Source: Alistipes senegalensis (GTDB taxonomy: Bacteria > Bacillota > Clostridia > Oscillospirales > Ruminococcaceae). Taken from it: DNA of 64,000 bases. The stretch spans positions 1 through 64,000 of the forward strand of contig JAMPEF010000006.1 of the NCBI GenBank assembly GCA_023665275.1, in the 5' to 3' direction. The notes under the pieces are model-generated. The model had not been told where the DNA came from and made no database searches. It worked only from the letters and a program-made list of their open reading frames with translations. Position numbers and translations under genes: made by a program. Shown piece after piece: positions 16,034 to 25,863 of this stretch (within the stretch, counting starts at the first letter, position 1; each line of letters opens with the position of its first letter).

Positions 16034-17353
16034 TTATGTATCGCTTAAAAGTTTACGTTTCATTAAGCAGAGGTCAAAAATATCAATTATGTTATCAGAA
16101 TGTAAGTCAGCGGCTTTCCAGTCAGCGAGTTCACCAGTGCCGAGAATCCATTTCTGAAGAGCTACAGCATCGGCGATATTGAATTTACCATCACAATTTA
16201 CATCGCCGGCGACCGTATCATTTTTATTATCCTTTACGGAGATAAGAAGTTCATTAAGTTCGGGGTCATACATCTTGCATGATTCACGGTTGTAATGAAG
16301 TTCCGTTATATCCCACAGGACAGGACACATATTTTTTTCATAGGCTTCCTTGCAGACAGTTGAAAGAAATTTCCGTACTGATTCTTCTTCCTTGTTTTTC
16401 TTAGGACAGCCATATTCCCCGATAATTACCGGTATGCCCTTATCGACGTATGTCGTCTGCATAAGATTCATATTTTTTTCAAGTTCTGCTATTTCTTCGT
16501 CAGTACCCCATGTTGCACTTGCCTTGCCCCAGTTTGCATCTTCTTCAAGGATTGCAAATCCAGCCGGAGTATAATAATGTACAGATACCGCCATTCTTTT
16601 AGCAGGGTCATCGGGCATTTTAAAGAGTGGGTCACACGTAAGCTCTATATCGGTATTGTAGCCCGAAATTAAAAGGTGACGTTCCGGATTATTTCCGCCG
16701 GAAGAACGCACAATATCAACGAAAGTCTGATTTACTTCATTTACAAGGTTGTATGATTCGTCTTTTCCGCCCCACCTGTTCCATAATGAAGACCAGCCGA
16801 GTTCTTCATTTTGTGATTCAAAAATAAGATAGTCGTCATAATCTTTAAATGCATCACAAACCTGTTTCCATATAGTTGAGTATCTTTTAAGACCGTTTTT
16901 TGTGTCTTCCGGAAGTTTTTCAAGCCAACCGCTGTCCCAGTGGAGATTGATAATAACATACATATCACAATCTAAAGCCCAGTCAACAGCTTCACGGACA
17001 GTAGAGAGATATTCAGGGCTTATCTGGTAATTATCGCCCATCATATTTGACCATGCCACCGGAATCCTGAGTGTATCAAAACCTGCATCTGCATAGCCCT
17101 GTATTATTTTCTGTGTAATAACCGGACTGCCCCATGCTGTTTCATAGGCTTCAGGCGTACCATCGCCCCATTGTGCAATCCAGTCACCGCATGATTCATA
17201 AGTATTGCCGAGATTTATTCCTATTCCCATATCGTGTACGAGTTCCATTGTGGAAATATCACGCATTCCGGAATTATCCTCCGCACTTACGGCAAACGGT
17301 ATACACGAACTTAAAAGAAAACATGATGTGATTACTGAAATTATTTTCTTCAT
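16034..17353 (-). CDS. GH5-family cellulase/glucanase with C-terminal dockerin
   Basis: The 439-aa preprotein has a signal peptide (~1-24) and a GH5 (beta/alpha)8 catalytic domain (about 35-370). Visible GH5 signatures are GINLGNT, TLRIPVAW, INLHWD, the acid/base Glu in FESQNEEL and the nucleophile Glu in IIGEYG. A type I dockerin closes it (about 380-439; GDVNCDGKFNIADAV and DLHSDNIIDIFDL). It should hydrolyse internal beta-1,4 bonds of cellulose, glucomannan or xyloglucan and be tethered to a cellulosome. No CBM is present. RBS AAAGGTGAA precedes the ATG. Confidence 0.92.
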   Translation of the reverse strand: MKKIISVITSCFLLSSCIPFAVSAEDNSGMRDISTMELVHDMGIGINLGNTYESCGDWIAQWGDGTPEAYETAWGSPVITQKIIQGYADAGFDTLRIPVAWSNMMGDNYQISPEYLSTVREAVDWALDCDMYVIINLHWDSGWLEKLPEDTKNGLKRYSTIWKQVCDAFKDYDDYLIFESQNEELGWSSLWNRWGGKDESYNLVNEVNQTFVDIVRSSGGNNPERHLLISGYNTDIELTCDPLFKMPDDPAKRMAVSVHYYTPAGFAILEEDANWGKASATWGTDEEIAELEKNMNLMQTTYVDKGIPVIIGEYGCPKKNKEEESVRKFLSTVCKEAYEKNMCPVLWDITELHYNRESCKMYDPELNELLISVKDNKNDTVAGDVNCDGKFNIADAVALQKWILGTGELADWKAADLHSDNIIDIFDLCLMKRKLLSDT

Positions 17354-17385
17354 GGTAATTCACCTTTTTACATAAATTTTATATT

Positions 17386-17414
17386 ATTATAACACGTTTT
17401 TTGTTCAATGTCAA
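17386..17414 (-). promoter_or_regulatory. Sigma-A-type promoter for GH5 gene
   Basis: On the minus strand TTGACA (17409-17414) and TATAAT (17386-17391) are spaced by 17 bases. Confidence 0.75.
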
Positions 17415-17478
17415 TAGCATTTGTGCGATTAATGAAAAAATATCCATATTTCATTTTTTTATTTGTTATATATATGCA

Positions 17479-17507
17479 TTGACTTTTTTAGTACACTATG
17501 CTATAAT
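17479..17507 (+). promoter_or_regulatory. Sigma-A-type promoter for coiled-coil operon
   Basis: TTGACT (17479-17484) and TATAAT (17502-17507) are spaced by 17 bases. A ~110-base AT-rich leader follows, containing a small stem AATAGC/GCTATT. Confidence 0.7.
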
Positions 17508-17618
17508 AATTGTTGTAAATAGCAGTGAATATATGGCTATTATCAATAAAAATTCTGCAAATAATATACGCAATTATTAAATTTATTTACTGTTAAAAAA
17601 TCAGAAAGGACTTTATTT

Positions 17619-18602
17619 ATGAATTTAGACAATACCAAAAGTGCTAAAGCATATATTTCTGAATCATATTCCGCTGAACTGAAAACAATTCAGGAAAAAA
17701 ATATGCTTATGGAAACTCCGGCAAGCATCATTGAAAAGGAAAAAACTGCCCGTACTCTTGAACTTGCTGAAGAAATTATTAAGATGGATATTCTTAACGA
17801 GGAAACCACTAAGGAATATACCGAAATCAACAGCATGATTCAGGCTAAAAAAGACGAAATCCGCAAACTTTACGGAATTGAACTCACAAAAGACAGCTTA
17901 CAGGCTGTAAAAAAAGCTAATCAGGTTGTAGCCAATGGGCTTTCTGAATACCTGAAAAACGAACATGAAGATTTTTTAAAGTCTCTTAAGGAAGAAATGG
18001 ACATCACTGTTGCAGAAATCGATAAGACAAAAGAAGAAACTGATGAAAAAATTCTGGCTATCAATAAGGAAATTACAGCTCTTAAGGCAGACAATGAAAA
18101 AGAAACTCAGCGTGAAAAGGCTGAATATGATTATAATCTGAAGCGTACAAGAAAACAGGCTTCAGAGGCAAGAAACAAGGAAATCGCCGAAAGAGTTAAT
18201 AATATGCTGGCAAAGGAAAGAGAAGCCGCTGAAAAATTACAGGATATGAAGAAAAAACTTGATGAAATCGACGAATTACAGGCTAAAGTTGATGATATAG
18301 ATAATCAGCTTACTGCTGCACGTGAAAAGGGTGCGGAAGAAAAATCCAAGGAACTCGGCAAGGAATACGGCTATAAAACCGCTATGGCTGAACAGGAAAG
18401 CAAATTCCAGATTTCCAAGTTACAGAAAGAATTTGAAAGACTTAATGAAAAATATCAGGCTGTACTTGCTGAAAATGCTTCACTCTCTGCCAAGCTGGAT
18501 AAGTGCAATGCTGAAAGCCGTCAGCTTGCTACTGATACCGTTAAATCTACAGGCGGAATTAATATTCTTAATACGGAGAACGGACAGAACGGTAAAAAAT
18601 AA
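17619..18602 (+). CDS. Cytoplasmic coiled-coil protein A of a paralogous pair
   Basis: I do not recognise a named family. The 327-aa protein is highly charged (Lys/Glu/Ala-rich) and predicted almost entirely coiled-coil from about residue 10 to 300. It has no signal peptide or membrane segment. Its last ~95 residues, with KELGKEYGYKTA and the terminal TVKSTGGINILN motif, are clearly homologous to the C-terminus of the next gene. The shape suggests a filament or scaffold protein. RBS AGAAAGGAC precedes the ATG. Gap to the paralogue is 26 bases. Confidence 0.8.
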   Translation: MNLDNTKSAKAYISESYSAELKTIQEKNMLMETPASIIEKEKTARTLELAEEIIKMDILNEETTKEYTEINSMIQAKKDEIRKLYGIELTKDSLQAVKKANQVVANGLSEYLKNEHEDFLKSLKEEMDITVAEIDKTKEETDEKILAINKEITALKADNEKETQREKAEYDYNLKRTRKQASEARNKEIAERVNNMLAKEREAAEKLQDMKKKLDEIDELQAKVDDIDNQLTAAREKGAEEKSKELGKEYGYKTAMAEQESKFQISKLQKEFERLNEKYQAVLAENASLSAKLDKCNAESRQLATDTVKSTGGINILNTENGQNGKK

Positions 18603-18628
18603 TCTTATGAAAGGATATTATAACGCTT

Positions 18629-19756
18629 ATGGTTACTGATAAAAACACCAAGCAGGAAATACTTGATGAATATAAAAAACTTGTGGCTGAGGCTAAGAAA
18701 AAGAAAATAACCATTCCGGCAGATGCCAAGGGCATTACAAGCAAAAATAACAAGACCGATATGCTGAATGCTGTAAGATTACTGGAAAATGAAATAAAAA
18801 ATGTAACCTCGTCTGTTCCGGTTATTTTTAATGTTCCTGTACCGTCTGCAACTGAAACAACATCCACTCCGGAAAATGTCACTGAAAATATTGAAAAAAC
18901 AGCTCCGGTAAATAAAAATACTATATCTAAACAAAAGGAGGATAACGACTTGAGTTATTTGAATCAGGAAATTGTTGAAAAAATTCAGGCTCTTGATACC
19001 GCAAAGTCACTTAAAAAGGCTGAGTATAATGATATTCTTGCAATTGAACAGGAACTTATAAAATTCGTTGAAATGATTAATTCCAGAAAAACACACGGAC
19101 TTTTACAGGCTGAATTACATAAATCCACTGACGAATTACAAAAAGAAAAAATAGAAAAAATGAAGTCTGACGCCGAAGAAAACAACAAGTCTGCAATCGA
19201 AAACGCTGAAAAGGAACTTGAAGAACTTAAAAAGTCCATTGAGGATAACAGGAAAAAACTTGTTGATGAACGTGCTGTCGAAGAAGAGGCATACAGCTAT
19301 AAAATAGGCGAGGAAAAGAAAAAAGCTGATGACACATGGAATGATGAAGTCGCACGCCGTGAGGAAAATATAAGTGATATTGAAACTAAAATTTCTGAAA
19401 TCAGTGCAGAAATAGACTCAAAGGCTGAACTTAAAGCAGAACTTGAAGCGAAATTGGCTGAACTCCCTGAACTTATCAGAAAGGCAGAAGAAGAAGGCGC
19501 AACCGCTAAAGAAAAGGAACTCGGCAGAGAATACGGCTATAAGTCAAGCAAGGCTAAGAAAGAATCTGAAAATAACATACAGGCACTTCAGGAAGAAATT
19601 GAAATGCTCCGTAAAGATTTTGATGACGCACTTACTGAAAAACAAGCTATTCAGGCTAAACTTGACAAGGCATATGAATCTAATAACGCACTCTATATGC
19701 AGACTGTACAGTCTACAGGTGGTGTAAAGATTCTCAACAATTCTGATAAATCATAA
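18629..19756 (+). CDS. Coiled-coil protein B with SAP-like N-terminus, paralogue of the preceding protein
   Basis: The 375-aa protein has a small N-terminal helical module (about residues 1-58; KQEILDEYKKLVAEA) reminiscent of SAP/Rho-N DNA- or RNA-binding motifs. A Thr/Pro/Val-rich linker follows (about 60-100), then a long coiled coil (about 105-360). The C-terminus repeats its neighbour's signature: KELGREYGYKSS and TVQSTGGVKILN. No known family or export signal is recognised. RBS AAAGGA lies 13 bases from the ATG. Co-transcription with the upstream paralogue is likely, and a terminator follows. Confidence 0.8.
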   Translation: MVTDKNTKQEILDEYKKLVAEAKKKKITIPADAKGITSKNNKTDMLNAVRLLENEIKNVTSSVPVIFNVPVPSATETTSTPENVTENIEKTAPVNKNTISKQKEDNDLSYLNQEIVEKIQALDTAKSLKKAEYNDILAIEQELIKFVEMINSRKTHGLLQAELHKSTDELQKEKIEKMKSDAEENNKSAIENAEKELEELKKSIEDNRKKLVDERAVEEEAYSYKIGEEKKKADDTWNDEVARREENISDIETKISEISAEIDSKAELKAELEAKLAELPELIRKAEEEGATAKEKELGREYGYKSSKAKKESENNIQALQEEIEMLRKDFDDALTEKQAIQAKLDKAYESNNALYMQTVQSTGGVKILNNSDKS

Positions 19757-19761
19757 TAAAT

Positions 19762-19793
19762 AAACTCCGGAACTTTTAACAGTTCCGGAGTTT
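19762..19793. terminator. Bidirectional terminator
   Basis: A perfect 12-bp stem AAACTCCGGAAC/GTTCCGGAGTTT lies between the coiled-coil operon and the convergent PL11 gene. Confidence 0.85.
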
Positions 19794-19812
19794 ATTTATT
19801 ATGTGTGTTAAA

Positions 19813-22800
19813 TTACTTTACGAGATTTTTTCTTAATATAACAAGGTCAAAAATATCAAGTCTGCCATCACCTGTGAGGTCACCAGCCTGCCAGTCGGGA
19901 AGAGTTACATTTTGTCCGAGAATCCACTTCTGAAGAAGTATGGCATCATCTGCACTTAATTTACCGTCCTTGTTTATATCGCCGGTTATAGTTTCAGGTT
20001 TTTTCTGATACGGAAGCGTATAATCTACAGGAATTAACTTCCATTTCTGACAATTATTGTCATTCCAAGCCCACTGCTGAACGTTTGCACCGGATTTTGT
20101 ATCAGCGGAGGCAACTTCTACACATGAAAGGTCTTTTGAAGAACGTGTTACAATAGTATATGTACCGTCTTCATTGTCAACGAACTTGAAATACTGATTA
20201 CTTGATTTCTGGAAGTCGTTTATATAAATATTTGCGCCGTCCTTGTTGTTATCGCACTGGAGAAGTAAATTATTTCCCTCACCGACGCCGGAGTATACAT
20301 AATAATAACCCCAGTTTACTTCCTCAAAGTGCCATACATTATGGGCGTCGGGCTTTGAAGTATCTGCACCCCACTGCTGAACATTTGCACCGGCTTCTGC
20401 CTTACCGTCCTGAACTTCAAGGAATTGTCCGCTGTTTACGTTCTGAATCATATAATTTTTAGAAGTATCGAGAGTTGCACCGTCTTTGATTGTTATAACA
20501 TCAATAGTCCATTTCTGGAAATCACTGCCGTTGTCCTTATTCTGAACTATATTCGCACCGGAATCCTTGGAATCATTTTCAACACTTATACAACTTGCGT
20601 CTTTAGTGGTTTTTGTAGCGATAGTGTACGTTCCGTCGCCGTTATCAAAGAATTTGAATTTTTGTGCGTCCTTTTCGTTTTTAGACCATATTTCAATATT
20701 AGTACCGTCAGCGGCTTTTCCTGCGGTCAAATCAAGATAATAAGACTTGCTGTCACCGACATATGAACGTATGTAATAATAACCGTCGCCAGCGTCCTGA
20801 AGTTTCCATGTATTCTGTACAGCCTCACCATCTGCACCCCACTGCTGAACATTTGCGCCAGCCTCAGCCGTTGCGCCTGCAACTTCCATATAAAGACCAC
20901 TGCCCACGTTCTTGAACATATATTTAACACTTGTGTCCATTGTAACGGCTGTCTTTGTAGGCGTCGGGGTAGGCGGTGTAACTACTGTACCACTGTTTGC
21001 GGTGTTTACGGTACACTTTGAACGTTCCGGCATATCATAGCCAGTGCCCATAAAGTAACTTACGTGCGGTGGCTGATTATATGCGGTATTCTGTGCGGAA
21101 ACCTGTGAGCGATACTGTGGGTCATGCATAAGGCATTGTACTCTGTAATCAGTATCGTATGTTGTTGTAAATATTCTTATTGACTTGCTGTCAGCAGCAC
21201 GGACTATTAATTCTTCTCTCCAATCGCCGAAAATATCAGCGGAAAGACAAGGCGTACCCTTTGTAGTATTGCACGTATAGTAGCCGTCTGTCTGCATAAG
21301 CTGTGTAATTTTTCCGTTTTCGTTCATTTTGCTGATTTTTGCCGGAGCGGTATTCTCCCGATTTCCGCCGTCAAGTATTTCACGCTCTAAATCGCCGTCC
21401 CAGTACGTAAGAAAATTTATAGCTGGTCTGTTGCATGAAAGAGTTTCACCCTTGACGTTCTTTACAGGTGTAGAATCGTCAGATTCTTTATTGCCCCATA
21501 ATTCAGCACCCGGATTTCCTGCCCATACGTTATCGGCACAACAACGTCCGGTATCACCTGCTGCGTCGTTATGGAAAATAATTTTACCGGTGTCGCAATC
21601 AATCAGTGAAACACCATATGGTTTATCTTCATGACAAATCCACGCTTCAAGACCTTCATTTTCAGGGTCAAGGTCGCCGACGTGCATGGCGTCACCGTGT
21701 CCCTGATTTGTATTCCAAAGGATTTTGCCGTTATCGTCAATACAGGTAGAACCTGTAATAATTTCCTGTTTGCCGTCGCCGTCGACGTCTGCCGGCATAG
21801 TATTGTGATTTCCGTCACCGTAACCGGCTGCGCTACTACTTGTTCCGGTATCAAAGAACCACATTTTTACAAGTTTTTTGTTTTCGACTTTATAAGCGGT
21901 AGCGGTCATTCTGCCATAATAGCCACGTCCGGTGACTACACACGGGTGAACGCCGTCAAGATATGCGGTAGTACCCCAGAATCTGTCAACACGGTTGAAT
22001 TTATCACTTGATTTGCCCCATTTTGTAGTATCACCTCGTGGTGGTTCATAGTCTATTGTATCAAGTGCCTTGCCGGTTGCACCATCAAAAAGCGTATAGT
22101 ATTCGTTGCCCGTTATAACAAGACCGTCGCCGTTGCGGTAATCCTTAGATGCATCACCTATCACTGCACCCGTGCCGTCAATAGTACCGTCCGATGTTTT
22201 ACAGCACATTTCAGCTTTACCATCAAGGTCGTAATCTGCAACAAAGAATTGTGTATAGTGCGCACCCGCACGGATATTAACGCCTAAATCGATTCTCCAC
22301 AGACGTGTGCCATTGAGTTTATAGCAGTCAATGTATACCTTACCGGTTTTGCCTTTCTGTGAGTTGTCTTTTGAGTCGGTCGGGTCCCATTTCAAGAAGA
22401 GTTCATATTCACCGTCACCGTCGACGTCACCTACTGACATATCGTTAGGTGTATGGTTTGAACTCGGAGGGCTTAATTTTATGTCAAAATACGGAGCGTC
22501 TGCCTGAATTGAGCAGGTATCACTTGTAAGAAGTTCTGAACCGTTATAGCATTCAACCTTATATACTGACTTTGCATTTCCGGATTTATCAAGGAAACAG
22601 GTTGCCCCCTTTGTAACAGAATTATCCTTGTCGGTGCTGGTATAGATAAGGTTATTGTCACGATAGAGCTTAAATACTGAATTGTCGGGGTCTGAGGCAA
22701 GGAAACGCCAGTTTACAAGCATACCATCGCCGGTATTAACTGCGCTTATGCCTCTGTTGAGGTACTCAACAACATTTGATTGTGTATTGTTGACTTTTAC

Positions 22801-22896
22801 TGCATTTGCGTAAGGTATAACTGACAGACCATTTAAAGCCGTCACCGACAGAACACCTGCCAATAAAGTTGATAAAATTTTTTTCTTTTTGTGCAT
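19813..22896 (-). CDS. PL11 rhamnogalacturonan lyase with two ricin-type lectin domains and dockerin
   Basis: The 1027-aa preprotein has a signal peptide (~1-33). A polysaccharide lyase family 11 beta-propeller catalytic domain follows (about 40-620), with repeated DVDGDG/DLDGK calcium-type motifs. Two beta-trefoil ricin-like CBM13 domains (about 650-790 and 805-955) carry GANVQQW and FQKW/CQKW (QXW) motifs. A C-terminal dockerin (about 968-1027) has GDINKDGKLSADDAI and DLTGDGRLDIFDL. PL11 enzymes cleave the rhamnogalacturonan I backbone of pectin by beta-elimination. The lectin domains probably bind galactose- or arabinose-containing side chains. Confidence 0.92.
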   Translation of the reverse strand: MHKKKKILSTLLAGVLSVTALNGLSVIPYANAVKVNNTQSNVVEYLNRGISAVNTGDGMLVNWRFLASDPDNSVFKLYRDNNLIYTSTDKDNSVTKGATCFLDKSGNAKSVYKVECYNGSELLTSDTCSIQADAPYFDIKLSPPSSNHTPNDMSVGDVDGDGEYELFLKWDPTDSKDNSQKGKTGKVYIDCYKLNGTRLWRIDLGVNIRAGAHYTQFFVADYDLDGKAEMCCKTSDGTIDGTGAVIGDASKDYRNGDGLVITGNEYYTLFDGATGKALDTIDYEPPRGDTTKWGKSSDKFNRVDRFWGTTAYLDGVHPCVVTGRGYYGRMTATAYKVENKKLVKMWFFDTGTSSSAAGYGDGNHNTMPADVDGDGKQEIITGSTCIDDNGKILWNTNQGHGDAMHVGDLDPENEGLEAWICHEDKPYGVSLIDCDTGKIIFHNDAAGDTGRCCADNVWAGNPGAELWGNKESDDSTPVKNVKGETLSCNRPAINFLTYWDGDLEREILDGGNRENTAPAKISKMNENGKITQLMQTDGYYTCNTTKGTPCLSADIFGDWREELIVRAADSKSIRIFTTTYDTDYRVQCLMHDPQYRSQVSAQNTAYNQPPHVSYFMGTGYDMPERSKCTVNTANSGTVVTPPTPTPTKTAVTMDTSVKYMFKNVGSGLYMEVAGATAEAGANVQQWGADGEAVQNTWKLQDAGDGYYYIRSYVGDSKSYYLDLTAGKAADGTNIEIWSKNEKDAQKFKFFDNGDGTYTIATKTTKDASCISVENDSKDSGANIVQNKDNGSDFQKWTIDVITIKDGATLDTSKNYMIQNVNSGQFLEVQDGKAEAGANVQQWGADTSKPDAHNVWHFEEVNWGYYYVYSGVGEGNNLLLQCDNNKDGANIYINDFQKSSNQYFKFVDNEDGTYTIVTRSSKDLSCVEVASADTKSGANVQQWAWNDNNCQKWKLIPVDYTLPYQKKPETITGDINKDGKLSADDAILLQKWILGQNVTLPDWQAGDLTGDGRLDIFDLVILRKNLVK

Positions 22897-22963
22897 AAGA
22901 AATCATTCCTCCTGTAAAAATTACTGAAAATTTATCCACAAACGCCTCAAATATAATAAATAT

Positions 22964-22992
22964 ATTATAACATATTTTTTACAGCATTTCAA
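22964..22992 (-). promoter_or_regulatory. Sigma-A-type promoter for PL11 gene
   Basis: On the minus strand TTGAAA (22987-22992) and TATAAT (22964-22969) have a 17-base spacer. Confidence 0.72.
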
Positions 22993-23040
22993 GAGTTTAA
23001 AAAAAATATTTCATAAATATTAACGTTTTGTTAAATTGTA

Positions 23041-24039
23041 TCAGTATGGGTCTACCATTTTATGACTGATATATGCATATTCTGAGCCATAACTAATCTG
23101 ATACCAGTAATTATCTATAAGGTCATATACATCATATATCTGACCTTGTTTGGCATAGCCGAGAACGTCATTACCTTCACAGATTTTAGGGTATCTGTTT
23201 ATGCACGCTGAATCCTTTGAAACAATAACCTGAGAGCAGAGAGCGGGCGAAATTTCCGGAGATGTGCCGAGGGCTATATAACTTTTCGGAACATAACCAA
23301 TTCTGTATGACTGACTTCCGAAATCTCTTCTTATGAAGTACCAGTCATCTATACTGCCGAGTATTTCAACGCCGCCGTCTTTGTAAAGCATATATTTTAC
23401 ATCTTTGTAGCTGTCGGAAGACGGTTCAGAAAATATGTAACAGCTTTCAACTATGCAGTATCCTTCGCTTTTACTTTCGGTGTACTTGGGGTAAGACATG
23501 GGTGTTGCATATTTTACCTGAAAATCATCAAGGGAAAATTCTATAGTTATGTTGTTTTCTATTTTATTTTCAATATTTATTCCCTGACTGCCGTTGTCCA
23601 TAGCCTGAACCGGTACAGCCTGAGTTTCAGCCGAAGCTTGTGCCTGTACTTGCGCTTGAGTCTCCGCCTGTTTTATGGGTTCTGTTTCAGCGGAAATTTC
23701 AACGGCGGAAAATGAAATATTGCTTAATTCAACATAACCTGTGAATCCGTTAGCAGAAATATTAGCCCACTGCTGTTCGGAGCAGTTAAAAATAACTTCG
23801 TCATTTGTGTAAAGTCTGCACAGCACTGAACCATTTTCAATACTACTTTTCATTTCGACGTATTCCGCATCGGACGGAATGACAATGTATGCCGGAGTAG
23901 CGGCACTTTCATTATTTTGTACACTTTGTTCCTGTGAAGAATTTTTGTTACTGCTAAAATTGTTATTACTCATCAGCGAAAAACTTCCGCATGAAGTAAG
24001 AGTAGCAGTTAAACATAATAAAACAATAAATTTTTTCAC
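23041..24039 (-). CDS. SH3-type lipoprotein
   Basis: The 332-aa preprotein has a lipoprotein signal with lipobox LTSCGS. An Asn/Ser/Gln-rich spacer, an Ala/Gln-rich linker (near residues 115-145), and two or three bacterial SH3-like segments follow; one begins near EGYCIVESCYIFSEPS (about 205) and another near VSKDSACINRYPK (about 275). SH3b domains bind cell-wall peptides or proteins, so it is probably wall-associated. The GTG at 24039 is preferred because GAGGTGA lies just upstream and the more distal GTG overlaps that RBS. No catalytic domain is visible. Confidence 0.72.
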   Translation of the reverse strand: MKKFIVLLCLTATLTSCGSFSLMSNNNFSSNKNSSQEQSVQNNESAATPAYIVIPSDAEYVEMKSSIENGSVLCRLYTNDEVIFNCSEQQWANISANGFTGYVELSNISFSAVEISAETEPIKQAETQAQVQAQASAETQAVPVQAMDNGSQGINIENKIENNITIEFSLDDFQVKYATPMSYPKYTESKSEGYCIVESCYIFSEPSSDSYKDVKYMLYKDGGVEILGSIDDWYFIRRDFGSQSYRIGYVPKSYIALGTSPEISPALCSQVIVSKDSACINRYPKICEGNDVLGYAKQGQIYDVYDLIDNYWYQISYGSEYAYISHKMVDPY

Positions 24040-24057
24040 AATAATCACCTCATAGAA

Positions 24058-24086
24058 ATTATATCATATTTTCTGGATAATTGCAA
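24058..24086 (-). promoter_or_regulatory. Promoter for SH3-type lipoprotein
   Basis: On the minus strand TTGCAA (24081-24086) and TATAAT (24058-24063) have a 17-base spacer. Confidence 0.6.
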
Positions 24087-24221
24087 TTGCAAAGGCGGAA
24101 AATTTATGTAAATATGACAATGTAAATCATATATTATGTCAGAATGCCGGACATTGTGGAAATTATATTGACATTTTCTGTTAAATATGATATAATATAA
24201 AAAATAGTAAGATAGTATCGT

Positions 24222-24692
24222 TTATATAATTTTTTCAGTTCCGGTATTTATTATCTGCCTGTTGAGTTTTTCTGCATATCGCACACAACTGTATGCACTT
24301 CCGCCGGTGTGCTGAATACAGCATACAATAATATCGGAATTTTCAATCATGATTCTGTTGCGTATCTTTATGGCGGCTTTCGGATATGCCATAGCGGATT
24401 CCTTACATATTTTCACTTCATTATAACAGCATAAGTAATTTTCTTTATGGTCACGGTAGCCGGCTTTCATGTATGGCAGAACAAGCACAGTATATGTATT
24501 ATTTTTTCCTATGACGGCACGGCTCACTACCGACGATGCAAGCCAGTCAAATTCACCCTCACGACCAACAAGGAATTTTACATAATCATGATTTTTTATT
24601 ATATCGGTCACGACAGAAAATAATTTTTCTTCAGTTTCAGAAATATTTTCAATTTTTCTGTGACCGAAAAAACTTACAGTACAGATATTCAT
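24222..24692 (-). CDS. SLOG-superfamily (YpsA/DUF1273-like) protein
   Basis: The 156-aa protein has a Rossmann-like pattern typical of SLOG/DUF1273-type proteins. It shows SFFGHRKI at the N-terminus, FLVGREGEFDWLAS near residue 55, and a C-terminal NSDIIVCCIQHTGGSAYS loop expected to bind a nucleotide or phosphate. SLOG domains bind nucleotide-derived ligands, including in conflict systems. ATG 24692 is chosen for its AAGGAG RBS. It is divergent (51 bases) from the operon holding the DUF434/PIN-like, ATP-grasp and KptA genes. Substrate unknown. Confidence 0.75.
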   Translation of the reverse strand: MNICTVSFFGHRKIENISETEEKLFSVVTDIIKNHDYVKFLVGREGEFDWLASSVVSRAVIGKNNTYTVLVLPYMKAGYRDHKENYLCCYNEVKICKESAMAYPKAAIKIRNRIMIENSDIIVCCIQHTGGSAYSCVRYAEKLNRQIINTGTEKII

Positions 24693-24743
24693 AAAAAAAT
24701 ACTCCTTTTTTATATTTGAAAATTTAAAAACACAGGTGATAAA

Positions 24744-25073
24744 ATGCCCAGACATGAATTTGGTATAATGCCGAAAACTCCGCAAAAACACAGGAGTTAC
24801 GACCACTACACGCCTGAAAAATACAACTGTATTTCAGTAGATGATGATTATATTCTTGAAATTCTTAAAGATTTAAATGAAATAAAATTTTACTGGTATA
24901 CTCTTGACCGTCCGGAGTGGAATATTGCATATTATGGAGTTACGCTTATTCCGCCGGAATCAGCCGGAAAATTTCTTGAAAAAATATCCGGTATACCTGA
25001 ACTGAGTGACCTTGCAAATCTGTTATGGAATGCCGTAAATGAAAATAAATTTGTAATTCATTATGGTATTTGA
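24744..25073 (+). CDS. Small protein of unknown function
   Basis: The 109-aa protein is acidic, with no signal peptide, membrane segment or motif I can assign. Aromatic and Pro residues cluster in the middle (FYWYTLDRPEWNIAYYGV). RBS AGGTGAT precedes the ATG. It begins a co-directional run towards KptA, 55 bases before the DUF434-type gene, and lies 51 bases from the divergent SLOG gene. Confidence 0.6.
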   Translation: MPRHEFGIMPKTPQKHRSYDHYTPEKYNCISVDDDYILEILKDLNEIKFYWYTLDRPEWNIAYYGVTLIPPESAGKFLEKISGIPELSDLANLLWNAVNENKFVIHYGI

Positions 25074-25127
25074 TATAATTGAAGACTGCATGAATATATT
25101 TAAAAATGTTGACTGGAGGTCAGCGAA

Positions 25128-25844
25128 ATGAATGAAGTAAAAAGAGGATTTGTCCCGACTGATTCGGAAGATTTCAGTATGGAAAGTATAAACACTCTGC
25201 ATACAGCCGGTGAAGATGTTTATTTTCTGCTTAACCGTGATTATCCTATAAAGAATGCTATAACTTTTGTCGGCAACCGCTATCAGCTGTCAGAAAGACA
25301 GCGTACAGCTCTTTCACGGGTAATTTCACCGGAAAAAAGCATCATTTCACGCAAGGAAAGGGAACTTTCTGCCGGTGAGCTTTCCGGAAAGACAGTATAT
25401 ATCGACGGTTTCAATATTATAATCACTCTTGAAACAGCCTTTTCCGGTTCGACGCTTTTTCGGTGCATGGATAATACAATCCGTGACCTTGCCGGTTTGC
25501 GTGGTTCTTACCGCCTTATCGATAAAACCGATATTGCTTTAGAAGTCCTTGCGGATTCCCTTACAGAACTTGACATATATAAAGCCGTTTTTTATCTTGA
25601 TAAACCCGTTTCAAATTCCGGAAGACTTAAAAAGAAAATTCTTGATTCAATGTCCGGCAGAAGTTTTTTAACAGAAGTCAAAACCGAAAACGCCGTTGAC
25701 CCTATTCTTGAAAATCTTGAAAATGTAATAACTGCTGATGCTATTATCCTTGACAGGTGTAAAAGCTGGTTCAATATAAATGATTACATTCTTAAAAATA
25801 ATGATTGCTGTCAATGTATCGATATATGCAGAAACAGAAGATAA
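25128..25844 (+). CDS. DUF434 protein with PIN/NYN-like C-terminal domain
   Basis: The 238-aa protein has an N-terminal DUF434 helical region (about 15-75; DVYFLLNRDYP, FVGNRYQLSERQR). The C-terminal domain (about 85-235) opens with VYIDGFNIIIT, the D-G-x-N pattern typical of NYN/PIN-type ribonucleases, and has later acidic positions in FYLDKP and ADAIILDRC. Catalytic residues cannot be confirmed by eye. If functional it would be a metal-dependent RNase. RBS TGGAGG precedes the ATG. It is followed at 20 bases by the ATP-grasp gene. Confidence 0.78.
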   Translation: MNEVKRGFVPTDSEDFSMESINTLHTAGEDVYFLLNRDYPIKNAITFVGNRYQLSERQRTALSRVISPEKSIISRKERELSAGELSGKTVYIDGFNIIITLETAFSGSTLFRCMDNTIRDLAGLRGSYRLIDKTDIALEVLADSLTELDIYKAVFYLDKPVSNSGRLKKKILDSMSGRSFLTEVKTENAVDPILENLENVITADAIILDRCKSWFNINDYILKNNDCCQCIDICRNRR

Positions 25845-25863
25845 ATGAAAGGAAGAGTTAATT

